A stretch of 64,000 nt of DNA from NCBI RefSeq assembly GCF_037975245.1, contig NC_092569.1, forward strand, positions 32,819,668 to 32,883,667. Reading direction: 5' to 3'. Position 1 is the first letter of the stretch; each line of letters starts with the position of its first letter. Below are positions 12,144 through 25,225 of this stretch, piece by piece. Made by a program: the position numbers and the translations under genes. This stretch comes from Apostichopus japonicus. Lineage: Eukaryota > Echinodermata > Holothuroidea > Aspidochirotida > Stichopodidae. The notes beneath the pieces are model-generated. The model did not search any database, was not told the DNA's origin, and was given only the letters and a program-made list of their open reading frames with translations.

Positions 12144-15079
12144 TTTTCTGAAAAACAATTGCATCATATTCATTCAACCTTAAACAATAACAGATTATGT
12201 TGAAAGAAACATCGTAAGTCACTAAGACGTTCTCACCTAACCCAATAATTTGCACAATGCAGACTAGGGGTACTCCCAGAAGTTAACCCTATGTGAGTGT
12301 TTTAGTAGTAGCAAGCCTAAAACAACCTCATGAAAATCAGAAAGTACTGTGAAGTTCTAGTCAACCGGAGTAATATTTCCAAATGGAACTGAATAGCCTT
12401 TACGAGACCCATACACGTAGGATGCTTTGGGCTTATCATCATTTGAATCTAGGTAAGTGTAACCAACAATTTAGCTTAGGCCTAGCCTAGAACACTTTAA
12501 TGATACTGTAGCCTACTGTAGGTATAATGCTATATAGTCTACATTGCTAGCCTAGGCTACAGTAGCTGGATAGATAAAGTGAACCAAGTACATATGACAT
12601 CGCCCACAAAACTGTCAAAATGATGTAGCTACTGTAATAACACAAGCTGTTTATTTCCTTTAAACAAAAAATATTTAATATGATCATATAGACTATATAT
12701 GTTTACATATGCACTATCATGTTGGTGGTAAAGAAAAGTATGTCTCTTCAGATTCACTGAGGTTGTGCCAAATAGATATTGAAATATGTTTATTGTGCTC
12801 TTGCATTACCTTTTCTGTTCACTTGTCCTATTCATTGCTGCAATTTATATTAAAATATTTGGCCTTGAGACTTGCATTTGCCTAGGAATATCAAATTAGG
12901 TTTTCTACTAAAGGCAAAATGTAAGGATAAAAGTATTTTAATCCCTGGAACTGAAATGTTTACCATTAATATTAGACGATGAAATCACAGAACAGTGTGG
13001 AAGTCGTCTCATTGTGTAGCTAGTCCATTTTGCTTACAGTGCATATACAAAAATTACCACACACTAAAGTCATGGTATTCTATAAGCAAATTATATAAGG
13101 GCTAAATTATCGGCTACATTTTTTGCAAGTAAGCTGTTTTAGGCCTAGTAACGTATTGCGTACCAGCTTCTTGGGCTAGGACTAGGATATATCTTATACT
13201 ACTGTATGTTAGGCCTAGGATATACTATACAATAGCTTAGTACTCACTAGGCCTACTACTAGTAGTTGTGGCACGCCCTGTAGGCCCAGAATCGACGTAA
13301 TATTTTAAGTGTGAGCCTAGCCTACAACGTAACCATTACCAGGTAGGCCTCGCCAATGTACCAAAACTACCAATTACTAATTAGTAGGATAGTAGTTCTA
13401 TCGTCAATGCACACGTTTTCATGCAGACCACCATGTTACTACCATTTAGTCATAGTGCAGTGATGATGATATTCCTCAGTACTATGACATTAGAAATAGT
13501 AAATACAGAATGAAGTTGAAGTAGTATATACTTGGCTGAATTCAAATAGTTATCATGCAGGTATCACTGCCTGCGCTAGTAGTAAAGTAAAGGCTTAATA
13601 CTTTTGGCGCACCTTCATAATTGACACACCTTCAAATATTACTAGCAACGATACAGTAGGCAACCTTAACTTTTTGCAGCGAAACAGAGATACATATTTC
13701 ATGAATTTGAATCCATTTCAGCTATGTACTGATCAAATTGTGTTTTTTTTTAAGCTTTTAACATCCTCCCCCAGTTTTGGACTAATATTTTGGCATTTGG
13801 AAATCTTACTCCCTAGAGATAACCAAAATTACACAACTATTATACCACTTCTTTCTGGGACCTGACCTGTCTGAGCTTAGAGGTTCAGAGTATAGCAAAC
13901 ACTTTCCAGAGTCACTGGATGTATACTTACACAAAAGTTACAATTTAGCTTATTGTTGAATGTGTCAATTACAGGGTCTGGAAGAAATAGACACAGCAGC
14001 CTTTTTGTGATCAATTGCTGCTCATTTGTACAGTACGTTGCGTAGGCACAAAACAATAAACATTTTGAGATCATTACATTTCTGAGGAACTACACGTATG
14101 AAAAACGCATACAATTGAGTGATTTGGATTTTTCCTTGATAGACATGGTAGATCAAATCCTTAAAGGCTTAAGGGCGTCAATTATGTGCCCACCATGCTA
14201 CTGTACTGAATGAACTGAAGTGTTACTAAATACTACTATTTACAACTACTGTAACGTTAGGGTATGGCCTTAACATAAAATCATAGGCCTTCAACTTCAA
14301 GAAGGCTCGATGTTGATGTCATGCATGGGATTCCAGGGTTACATTGTGTGCCTACTACTAGCATTACTTGTTGATGGGACTTGATCACACTAGGCACAAT
14401 GTTAGCATAACGTTATGCCTGAACTTAGTTCCTTAGGCCCTAGCCTAGGCAAGGACACTAACTTAGTACTACTGTACAGTATGCCTACATAGGCATAGGG
14501 CCTAGGCCTAGGCTAGTATACTTATAATACTATAGCTTACAGTAGGCTTACTCAATCGACTTCAATTATTTTCATAAAGTTCATTAGCACATATGAAGAC
14601 TTCATATTTACATTCAATAAGGCTCGGTTGAAAAGGATTAGAATTGTTTAACAATCTCAGTTATGGAGGCTATAAACAGACTGACGTACTTGATGCAGCT
14701 AGACCTCAGATTTGCAGAGTACACAGTACAATTACAATACAGAAGGAACACGTATTTCGTGACGAATAACTACACACAATTGACTTGTGATTGGTGCAAA
14801 TAACAAGAGTGTACAACCTTATCGATATCTACCCAACGAGTTAAAGAATCATTTAACTCGTTGTATCTACCACAGAAATATATCGACCCTGAAGTTAGAA
14901 GATATTCAAAACAATATATAAAAAATAGGATTTAAAGATGATATTCGCAGTGCTAATGCTGGGCTGTAGTTGAGTCCAGTAGAGTGTTTGTGTCTTCAGT
15001 TTTTACTCTCTCTATAGGGTCCTTGATGGGGACTCGAGTGTCCCTCCTGATTCTTAAAAACGAAATGCACACTGTAAAC
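12144..15079. other. upstream of ARFRP1; no gene seen
   Basis: No exon-like frame is convincing here. The stretch has scattered clusters of TAGGCCTA/CTAGGC words (about 12470-12560, 13140-13330, 14430-14530), which are self-complementary. At 14835-14862 there is a perfect 11-bp hairpin, AACGAGTTAAA-GAATCA-TTTAACTCGTT. The ARFRP1 promoter should lie just right of 12143, but no TATA-like box could be assigned. Confidence 0.55.
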
Positions 15080-16338
<1,259 letters not shown>

Positions 16339-17100
16339 CAGTGGCGTCGTCAAGGGGCGCCAGGGGGGCACGTGCCCCCTGGAAAACCTAGTGCCCTCCC
16401 GAGTGCCCCCCCCCCCCATCTGAGATTTGGGTTGGTAACAAAATATATATATATTTTGTTATATTCAACTCCCATCATCTGAGAAATGTGAGAATGTGAG
16501 GGTCCGCAGGCACCATACTTGCCTATATTTGTGGACCCATAACCCTGTTGTGTAGGGGGTGCAGAGGTCATTTGAGGTCAGATGCTTGTAGAAACAAATG
16601 GCGAATGTTCACACCTGCATACTGAGCCATACTCGATGTGTGATCAAACTTTGGATTGCATGGTGAGATCCCTGATAGGAGCCAATAACGATGCTGGAAC
16701 CTGTTACATCTTAATAGATAATGGGAGAAAACGAGAATGACAAGAAAGGAGTCGGGGTCATGCACACGTTAATTCAACAAATGTAGGTTCTATTGATAGG
16801 GTTAGGCATAATATCGACAGCATGCGGTTCATATCCTCTGCAAAATTCTGCGCGTTGTTAAAATCATTACCTCAAAAAAAGCAATTTCTGGAGATATCTT
16901 CAGATCGAATTTAGCATCAAATGTGGCACCATTTTGCATCTAGCCCATCCTCCGTATGCGAAAATTTTCCAAAGGGGAGAGGGGCACCCCCTCCCCTTAG
17001 ACCCCTCCCCCAGGACGGCGATCCGTATCCACCTAAGTCCCCCCATCAAATGCTGGTGCCCCCTTGTGCCCCCAGACTGAAAAGTCTGGTGACGCCACTG
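16339..17100. mobile_element. hAT-like non-autonomous element, 762 bp, with 8-bp target-site duplication
   Basis: Ends are CAGTGGCGTC and GACGCCACTG, perfect 10-base terminal inverted repeats. They are flanked by the perfect direct repeat CTTTCAAT at 16331-16338 and 17101-17108. The interior has C/G-rich runs near both ends and a middle part with no transposase frame, so mobility would need a partner in trans. The termini resemble those at 1708-2101, but the interiors differ. Confidence 0.85.
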
Positions 17101-17108
17101 CTTTCAAT

Positions 17109-17642
17109 TGTATGTTACATTGAATCTTTACACCTGTACCTTTCCATTGATGTAATACTTGATCAAACCTAGCACTTTTGTACAAGGAATTTGCTCTTTT
17201 CGCAAACATTCCTAAGCGCTCAGATGACTGCAGGATACCCCCTGACGTACTTGTGCCGAGTCTCTTGAGGTAAACTTTTGATGAAGCTATTCGCCGCAGC
17301 CCTAACACCAGGCTAATAAGACACTCTGTCACACTGTTATTATCAAAAATACCATTGAATTGTGTAGTAGGAGGTGGCAAAACACTTCAGAAAACCGAAG
17401 TTTAAGTTTCTTTACTTTTCCCAGTCATCAAACCGACGAAAAACGTAACAGGTTTTGGATTAATTTTGTACTGGGTTTCTACAGGCAAACACTTATAGGC
17501 AGTATAGTCTATGCAGAGGCCCTCTAAAGGTAGTCTCCCTAATTTGTTTTATATTTGCCTAAACTTATTAGCCACAACTGCCTTGCTATTCAAATGCTCA
17601 TGCTCAATTGTTTATCTTCAGCCGTGATTTACCCCATAGGTG
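17109..17642. other. no confident gene; possible coding-like frame on the minus strand
   Basis: On the minus strand about 17160-17350 reads as a protein-like frame (LGLRRIASSKVYLKRLG and SERLGMFAKRANSLYKSAR) after a possible acceptor AACAG. The same frame runs on into the neighbouring transposon, and no family is recognised. I do not call a gene. Confidence 0.3.
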
Positions 17643-18454
17643 CTATGGCGGGCCATCAGTCTCAAATCGTGGGAATCGACATATTCCGATATAAATCGAC
17701 ATATACCAGTTTAATTTTACATATCATCGATTTATATCGACATATACCAGTTTAATTCGACACGATATCTCGTGTTTATTTTCAATTATTCGCCCGCCCT
17801 GTCAAGTTATTGAACGTGATGTATCTTCACATGTCAATCATCACTTAAATTAGGATTTGGAATATGTAAATTAGCTAAAGATATGTCGATTTAAATAGGT
17901 ATCTTTCAATTTGAGCTGCTAGAAACTGCTTTAAGTCCATCGAAATTGCACGTGATGTATCTTCACATGTCAATCATCACTGAAATTAGGATTTGGAATA
18001 TGTAAATTAGCTAAAGATATGTCGATTTAAATAGGTATCTTTCAATTTGAGCTGCTAGAAACTGCTTTAAGTCCATCGAAATTGACTTCTACCGATTTAA
18101 TTCCACAGATTAAACTGGGAGATGTCAAATTAAATTGACATATACCGATTTATTTTACATATCATCGATTTAAACTGGAATATGTCGATTTAAATTGACA
18201 TATACCGATTTATTTTACTTATCATCGATTTAAATTAATATTTGTCTATACAAATCGATGATATGTCGAATTAAAGTGGTATATGTCGATTTAAATCGAT
18301 GATATGTAGAATTAAGCTGGTATTTGTTGATTTAAATTGGTAGAAGTCAATTTAAGTTGCTTGAAACTGGTATAAGTCTGAGGAAATTTGTATATGTCGA
18401 TTTAAATCGGTATAAGTCGATTCCCCACTATTTGAGACTGATTGCCTACCATAA
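17643..18454. mobile_element. foldback element with long imperfect terminal inverted repeats and TCGATTTAAAT arrays
   Basis: The left end (CTATGGCGGGCCATCAGTCTC, then AAAT and GTGGGAATCGAC) matches the reverse complement of the right end near 18410-18454 with few mismatches over about 40 bases. Next to both ends are many short copies of AAATCGACATATACC and its complement, able to form hairpins. The middle holds a direct duplication of 136 bases (17814-17949 and 17950-18085). No coding capacity; no clear target-site duplication was found. Confidence 0.65.
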
Positions 18455-20451
18455 GGTGCAAGGAAAAAAGATCATTTTACACTAGAGAAGTTGTACACTG
18501 CTATACAATAGGCCCCCAGAGGCGTGACTTAGTTCTCTTTAGCAGAACCAACGACATGAAACGACGCACACTTACATGTGCATTGTAGGAATGTATATGT
18601 TTTAACGTGACTGTAAAAGTTTTCGCATTCTTTTACATTTGAAACTAGAATATGGAATATTGAATCTATCAGGTGCTTTTTTTACGGCGATGTTCCCTTT
18701 ACTTGTGTTTCTGCTCTCGTGGAGTTCTGAAACTTTCTGAAATCCTTACTTTGTGGCAGCGAGACTGAGACACACCCAAAGCTTTTTGCTTAATGAATCC
18801 GATTAAAATTGCATATTCTGACTGGAAACTAACTGCAAACACGATTAATTGCAACAACAAATGAAGATATACCAGAGATGTTGACATATTTCACAAGGCA
18901 GGCCTTTCAATTGCGGCAACACCTTCATATCGTACGGCACAGTATGTATATACTGGCCTATAATAGAAACTAATCTTACGAAATGTGACCAGTTAAGTTA
19001 AGTTAAGCATCTGAACTTGCTTTTGTCTTAAAGAATATTCTGTTGGCTTAAGTTGATTGCTGAACAAATTGCTGAATATAAATCTTACCGTGAAAACCAC
19101 ATCCTCATAGCTTTTTGTATTGTGAAGATAAGAATGTTTAAAATTAAGTGATATTTCCAAACATGCAATTGAGTCATGTTTCAAGGACAAATAAACAGAA
19201 GATTATAGTAGTCTTAGTAAAGCTTCCAAAGAGCCTTTTTCCAAGATGATATCACAGACCCCTACCGTGATCCAACTTCCTGAAGTAGTTGAGGGTTTAG
19301 CCAGTCAAAAACGTTCATGGTATGATATTGAGATGGGGTTTATAACTATCAGTGTGGAATAATTTATATGTTTACAATTTTCTGTCACCAGAATACCCTA
19401 TTAAACATGTTTTCATTCAGTGAAACTGCACAAGCAGAACTTTGAATGAATCAATCATCCAGCTCCGTCTTCAAACAAATTCACCTGGCGTGTTCGCTAG
19501 CTTACTATGATCCTTTAAGATTGAAAGAAATATCATTGGATATCAAGGTGACCAATAATGAATACCAGAAATATTCTGTAGCTAACCAACTTACTAATGT
19601 GAGCTGCTTTGACTCAGATGGTAATGGTTAGTGATCCAGTAATTATTTCTGTCTTAATTTTTTTTTGTCCTCCTTTTAACTCAGTTGGAGTGATTCCTCC
19701 TGCCCTTTGCCTCTCACGCTCCAGGATATCTTCTTCCGTTGCTGACGACTGTTTAATGATAAAATGGAATATTTATATGATTACTATCTGAAAGATGATT
19801 ACATTTTACATGTATTTTACATGATGTGGATTTTGTAACCCATTAGACTAACAAACCGCAAACAGTTGATTTGCCTGCCAGTCAATGGGTTATTCCAGTA
19901 GACTAATGAAGCATCTTCCTTTTGGCATTAAGCTTACACTCACCCCCATTTATAACGTATAATAATGGTAGCTTCAAACTTAACAGTATCTGCCCCCCCT
20001 TAACCCACCCCAATCTAACCCCACCCATGTGCCTCACAAAACCACCCTAACTTACAATTATTTGCCCTTTGACATTGTCTCTAACACTTTACACCAGTAA
20101 TGTTTTGTACTGTTAATTCCATTGTATTATTATGAAAAAGAAACATCTCCAGTCTGCTGACTGGAATGTAGAGTTTCTCCAGATAAACTTCCAGCCAAAT
20201 AACGTAAATTTCATGACAAAGAATATCCAAAGGGTTTCTTACATTTAATCGCCATTTCATTGTAGTATATAGTGGTGCATTCTGGAATTACAAACAATCA
20301 ACTCAGCGTTTCAGAATACAGTCATTTGTAACAGATATGCTACTGGTCTATGAGTTCACACAAACTTTAAAATCCCAAACGTCTGGAATAAAATGTAACC
20401 ACGTTTGCTCAGAGTATAGGCATTACTGTCTGCTGGCTTCTGCCAGAAGAA
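18455..20451. other. left flank of the segmental duplication; no confident gene
   Basis: Two minus-strand patches look mildly exon-like: 19680-19748 after a TTAAACAG acceptor (SATEEDILERERQRAGGITP) and 19266-19318 (ATG ending in a GTAGGG donor). Neither extends into a gene. A CTGGC-TTCT-GCCAG hairpin (about 20433-20446) sits just left of the duplication start at 20452. Confidence 0.4.
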
Positions 20452-20830
20452 CTATGCTGTTAAAAGCTTTAATACCTAACACATAAAATTTCATTTCATA
20501 TTCATTCAGCAATTTCTATGACCACAGTCTGTCATGTCATTAAGATTTGGAAGACATTATTTAATTTCATGATTTTTACAAACACTTGGACAGCTTGGAC
20601 CCTATCAGTATGGTCACCAACGATGGATATCGATGAGTAATAAAATACTGATTTTGAGAGGTGAAATGCAGAAGGTGGGGGACTGAAATTACTTTATGTT
20701 GAACACACATTTATGGAATGACATTTGAATGTTTAAGCCAAATAGCTACATTGTAATGAAACTATGCCTTGGAACAAACTTGATGTAAGGCAAATTGCTA
20801 TTACACAACAATGCAGGACACGAAACTCAC

Positions 20831-21014
20831 CCATGCAAAGAATATAGCAGCCCCAGCACTGATATCACAGACTTGTTCCAAGTCAAAGGCAGACAGGATG
20901 CCTTTCACTTTGGTAGTTGTCTCAGGACGTATTTTATTTGGGTCAGTTTCCATGACTCGTCTTTTCAAGCCTTCCTTTCCAGTCTTACCTGTCAGTGCTT
21001 GCATTTCTCCCATC
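20831..21014 (-). pseudogene. dynein heavy-chain-like exon, degenerate copy A
   Basis: Same exon as 39642-39827 in copy B. Here the acceptor CAG has become ATG-like (TTTAATGG) and two single-base deletions affect the first codons; the rest stays open (KRRVMETDPNKIRPETT, then FDLEQV) to a GTGAGT donor. The residue pattern resembles the segment before the microtubule-binding stalk of dynein heavy chains. No neighbouring dynein exons were found, so it is probably a relic. Confidence 0.4.
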
Positions 21015-21208
21015 CCATTAAATACCAGGATAAATAGTTTTATGTCTATAAATACCAGGATAAATGTAATAACGATCAATTCTTGTTCATTTTGTCTTGC
21101 GTTTACCAATATGGAGAATCGTCATCCAATCACATACAATCAACAATACAACAAGTAGCTTTGCAAAAGGTTGCCTTCATGGTAAGTAGCTATCTTTGCC
21201 ACAGTCTT

Positions 21209-21318
21209 TCAGACACTAACTGTTGTAAAGAAGTCATCATCGTTACCCCACTTGATACCCGTACCATATTGCATGGTTTCTAATGAGCTATCACGGTATT
21301 TCACCACTATGTATGTTG
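21209..21318 (-). other. possible terminal exon, copy A
   Basis: On the minus strand, after a TTTTTTACAG acceptor, 110 bases stay open (TYIVVKYRDSSLE, then GNDDDFFTTVSV) to a TGA at 21209-21211. The same exon exists in copy B with amino-acid changes but no frameshift. Family unknown. It could belong to the same broken gene as the dynein-like exon downstream, since an internal GTTAGT could act as a phase 0 donor. Confidence 0.25.
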
Positions 21319-23184
21319 CTGTAAAAAAGGTTTGACATTCAATTCAATAAAACATAGATAATAAAAAATTGCACAACGTTTGCAAAAAAGTCAAATAAGT
21401 AATACTAAAGGATCAAACAAGCTTAGGAACTGTGAAATGGAAACCAATGTTTTTGAACATTTTAATTTTGGTTTCCACCTCATTTCTCTTGCTTCCTGAA
21501 TCGAGGTCAATCATATTAACAAAGCATTCCTATCAACATAAAACATTATTTCAAATTATCATGGAAATAAAAATATGTCCTTTTTAACCGTTTCAGAATG
21601 TTTTCAACTTTATTCAGGTCACAATCCGTGTTGGCTAATTTTAAACAAAGCATGGAAAACAGTTATTAATAAAAGAAAAAGTAGAAAATGATCTAACTTG
21701 ACTTTCTTTCTTGTCGCAAACATTTTATTAGTATTTCCTCTACTACTGTCTTGCAAAGTATATGAGTATGGTACTAAGATAACTTCTATCATCACGAAAA
21801 TTGTAATTATTCTTACAGTCTTCAGGGTGAAATATGTCACCATGTGACACCTACAATAGCTATAGAGCACTCCGGTTAGACTTCAGCAACCCTTGGTTCT
21901 ATTTGATTTCTTTGAAAATATTTTCTGAGGATATCCTCTTATTTAAGGATATTTATCTCAGTTAAGACGGGTTCCCATCTTCTGCTTCTTCTAATTTTTT
22001 GACATATTGTTGGCAACCAAAATAAAAAATATGATATTCAAAAACTTAATTTCAGAGTAAAGTGTAAATTACAGACAAAACAGCAATATTATAGTTTCTG
22101 TTCCGCGCCCGAAAAAGGACAGCTCACATGGGAAATCATGTTTTCTTTTCTTTTCAAATATAGTCACTCCAGAAATAAGGAGGAATACTTCCAAAATTTG
22201 GTTCATGCTTCTTCTTTTTTTAACATTCCTACTGAATGCGCTCAAAACTTAATGTAGGGCATGACAAAAAATCGACTTTTATCGAAATGTTGCAATTCTT
22301 ATTACCACCGTATCCCAAAAGTTCAACCAGTTTACGTATTTGTTTCTGTAAAATGTACAAAGACAGAGCTAGACGATCTAGCACTGCCATGGATTGCACC
22401 TTCATAGCTTAAAAGAGTAAGAATTGTATTTTTTATTTTTTTATTTTATGTGCATACCAGGCATTGACGAAAAAATTCAATTAATTTATGATTGTACTAT
22501 TTTAGACCTACTCACGGAATGTGTGTGAATTGCATAATTGCGAAGGAGTTTGAGTTGACGCTTGTATTGATAAGATTTTGCATAACAAATACAGCCTGTA
22601 CTATGATAGGCAATTCAAATTTAAGGGACACAAAATTGTTCTGACGTCCGTATCAGGACGGGCTTAAGGGGTGGGGCCTACGTAAGTAGTGTCAGAGATC
22701 TTAGAAGCAATATGATACTATCATTACCATTATTTGAACTACATTAAGGTGCTTTATAAAATACTAACTATTGCAAGAAACCTTGGGTTCAGGGCAAGTA
22801 CTTCTCCCGTGGTCCCAATGGCTACGGCCTTGTTTATATTAACGATATCAAACATTTACAAATACATATTAACACTGGTAGGTAGGTAAACACATTTATC
22901 TCCTTTCTCACGGATCTTATATTAAAGACGACAATCCACTGCCGTACGACACGGAAATTATACTAGAAGTATCGAATACTGACTCAAAGTTAACTTAATG
23001 AGGTAAATATCTTTCTATGCTAAGGAGACTATATCTAAAGAGGGAAACCTGAGTAGCAGATCACACCGTGCTGTTAAATTAGCTAGCCTATCCAAAATCA
23101 TACATCATAGCTATTTTTTCTTTTGTTAAATTTCTTTGCCATCCCAGTTTTCACACCGCAAATCCTGTGTGAATGGGGGAGAGT

Positions 23185-23212
23185 ATACATTCCATCTACC
23201 CCTGGCTACGCC
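23185..23212. mobile_element. solo transposon end (CCCTGGCTACGCCACTG), copy A
   Basis: The string CCCCTGGCTACGCCACTG is the reverse complement of a CAGTGGCGTAGC-type hAT terminus. No partner end with a matching 8-bp duplication was found nearby, so it is likely a remnant. It is shared with copy B at about 42628-42649, so it predates the duplication. Confidence 0.4.
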
Positions 23213-23879
23213 ACTGTCACCGAAATAATACTTTGGTGTAGGCATGCTGGTACTCATTTAATTATTCATGCTAGAACATCACGGGCAGTTGTCATCCGTT
23301 GGCTAATACTGTTGGGAACCAACCCTCAGGACGCTCCTGAGAACTGCGGGCCAGGATAAATTAACTGCTTGAACCACCTATAGCTACGCCTTACAATATA
23401 TAAAAGGTTTATGTCAAAGCAAAGTATCATATGAATGTACCATATGTACCAAACGTATATAGAAGATATGGATGGAAATCCTATAGTTCATTTAAAAGTC
23501 CTCGTCCAATAAAACAGCTGACATTGTTGTTCAATGAGATGTGAGAATACTCGATCCCGCACACAGGATGTGACATAGGCACAATAAAACAAGGAAGTAT
23601 TGTTCATACAGTATGCCGCTTCACAACTTTTCGAAACGGTGTTAATAAGATATTTGTACACATAGATATAGATATATGAGAATGTATACAAATATATATT
23701 TAACACCGTTTCGAATTGTTTTGCAGCGGTATACTGTATGAACAATACTTACTTGTTGGGAGCAGGTAGTGGGTTTGGTGCACAATTAGGGCTATTTTGA
23801 ATACCACATCTTTTAGAGATGTGTCCAACATGATGAAAAAAAAATGGAAAAAGAAAACCCTATAGTGTGTTATTGGTGA

Positions 23880-24540
23880 TAATGTTTAGACGCACTATAT
23901 ATTAGTTCATACATTTGAATGGTGTAGAAGAGTCCATATAATGTGTATATTGTACACCGTAATGCATACATAGTGTATGGTATATGCTTGTTCATACGGT
24001 GTGTATAGAGTATACATAATTCATACAATGTGTATACTTAAGACTAGTTCATACAGAGCGTAAAATGTAGACTATAGTTCACGTTGTGTATATTTCGTGC
24101 AGTGTGTATAGTATATACTATATCATACCTTGAATATAGTGAATACTATTACATACGGTGTGCATAGTGTGGACTAGGTTATACCTTCCATATAGTGTAG
24201 ACTAGTCAATACAGTGTGTAAACTGTAAACTATAGTTCACATCGGGTATAGTTTATATAGTTTGTATAGTATAGATCAGATCATACCTTGAATATAGTGT
24301 AAACCAGTTCATACGGTGTGCTTATTGTAGACTAGATCATGAATTGTATAGTGTAGACTACTTAATGAAGTGTTTAACTTATATACTACATCATACAGTG
24401 CGTAGAGTGTACACTATTTCAAACAGTTTGAAAATTGTAGATTATTCCTTGCATGATTGATAGTGTAGTATAACTCATACAGTACATTTCACTGTTTACA
24501 CGATATAGTGTACCAGTTCATGCATGCTATAAAGTGCTGA
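23880..24540. repeat. degenerate tandem array of TAGTTCATAC-(A/G)GTGTGTATAGTGTAGACT-type units, copy A
   Basis: Roughly fifteen to twenty diverged units of about 35-45 bases alternate a CATAC word with a GTGTATAGTGTA word across 660 bases. The divergence between units is much larger than between copies A and B, so the array is older than the duplication. It lies about 0.7-1.3 kb upstream of the first coding exon of the fibrinogen-related gene. Confidence 0.8.
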
Positions 24541-25225
24541 CTAGTCCAAGTAGTTCAATAACACTTCCATTCATCCAGTCGACACTTCTTGATTTTTTTC
24601 CTGCCAAAATAGCGTTGTAACGTAGCTAACGTAGCTAACTGAATATCGAAATGACATCTTAACCACAATCAGCAAAATCAGCATTCTGACTCTCTTTATC
24701 GACTAGGTAGCCTGAACGTTGTTTAACACACCACTACAAAACCCTTGAACATGAACCATGCTAAATATAATATGCATTAAAAGCGACCAAAAAGCTAAAA
24801 TATATTAACAGTTATTGAATTTGCAATACCATTGCTGTCCTTGGAACTAGAGACACGATATTCATTAGCTATGCAATACGTGGTTTTATTGGAGCAAGGA
24901 CAATTCAACATTATGCAATTGAAGCTTACTGTACTAATGACAAAAATCTCAAGATATAGATGCTGTACATAATATTAAGTTGGATTGCGCATGTCGAATA
25001 GTCCTTTTTACATACAAGCATACGAATAATCTATACGTGCAGTACGTTTTGTATAAGCTGTTCAACTAATCATGTTTCAAATAAAACGATGGCATTAATG
25101 GACATCCATACTACTTCAGTCATTCCAATGAGGTGTTGGAAACCCCTAAACGGGTACTCTGTGTCATTTGTCATCTTGCCCTTCATCGATTATATTTCAG
25201 CGTGGCATTTTTTCAAACCAAAATC

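Noticed and set aside
19266-19318. Minus-strand ATG exon (MNVFDWLNPQLLQEVGS) ending at GTAGGG
   Set aside because: Single short frame with no partner exon; could be chance.
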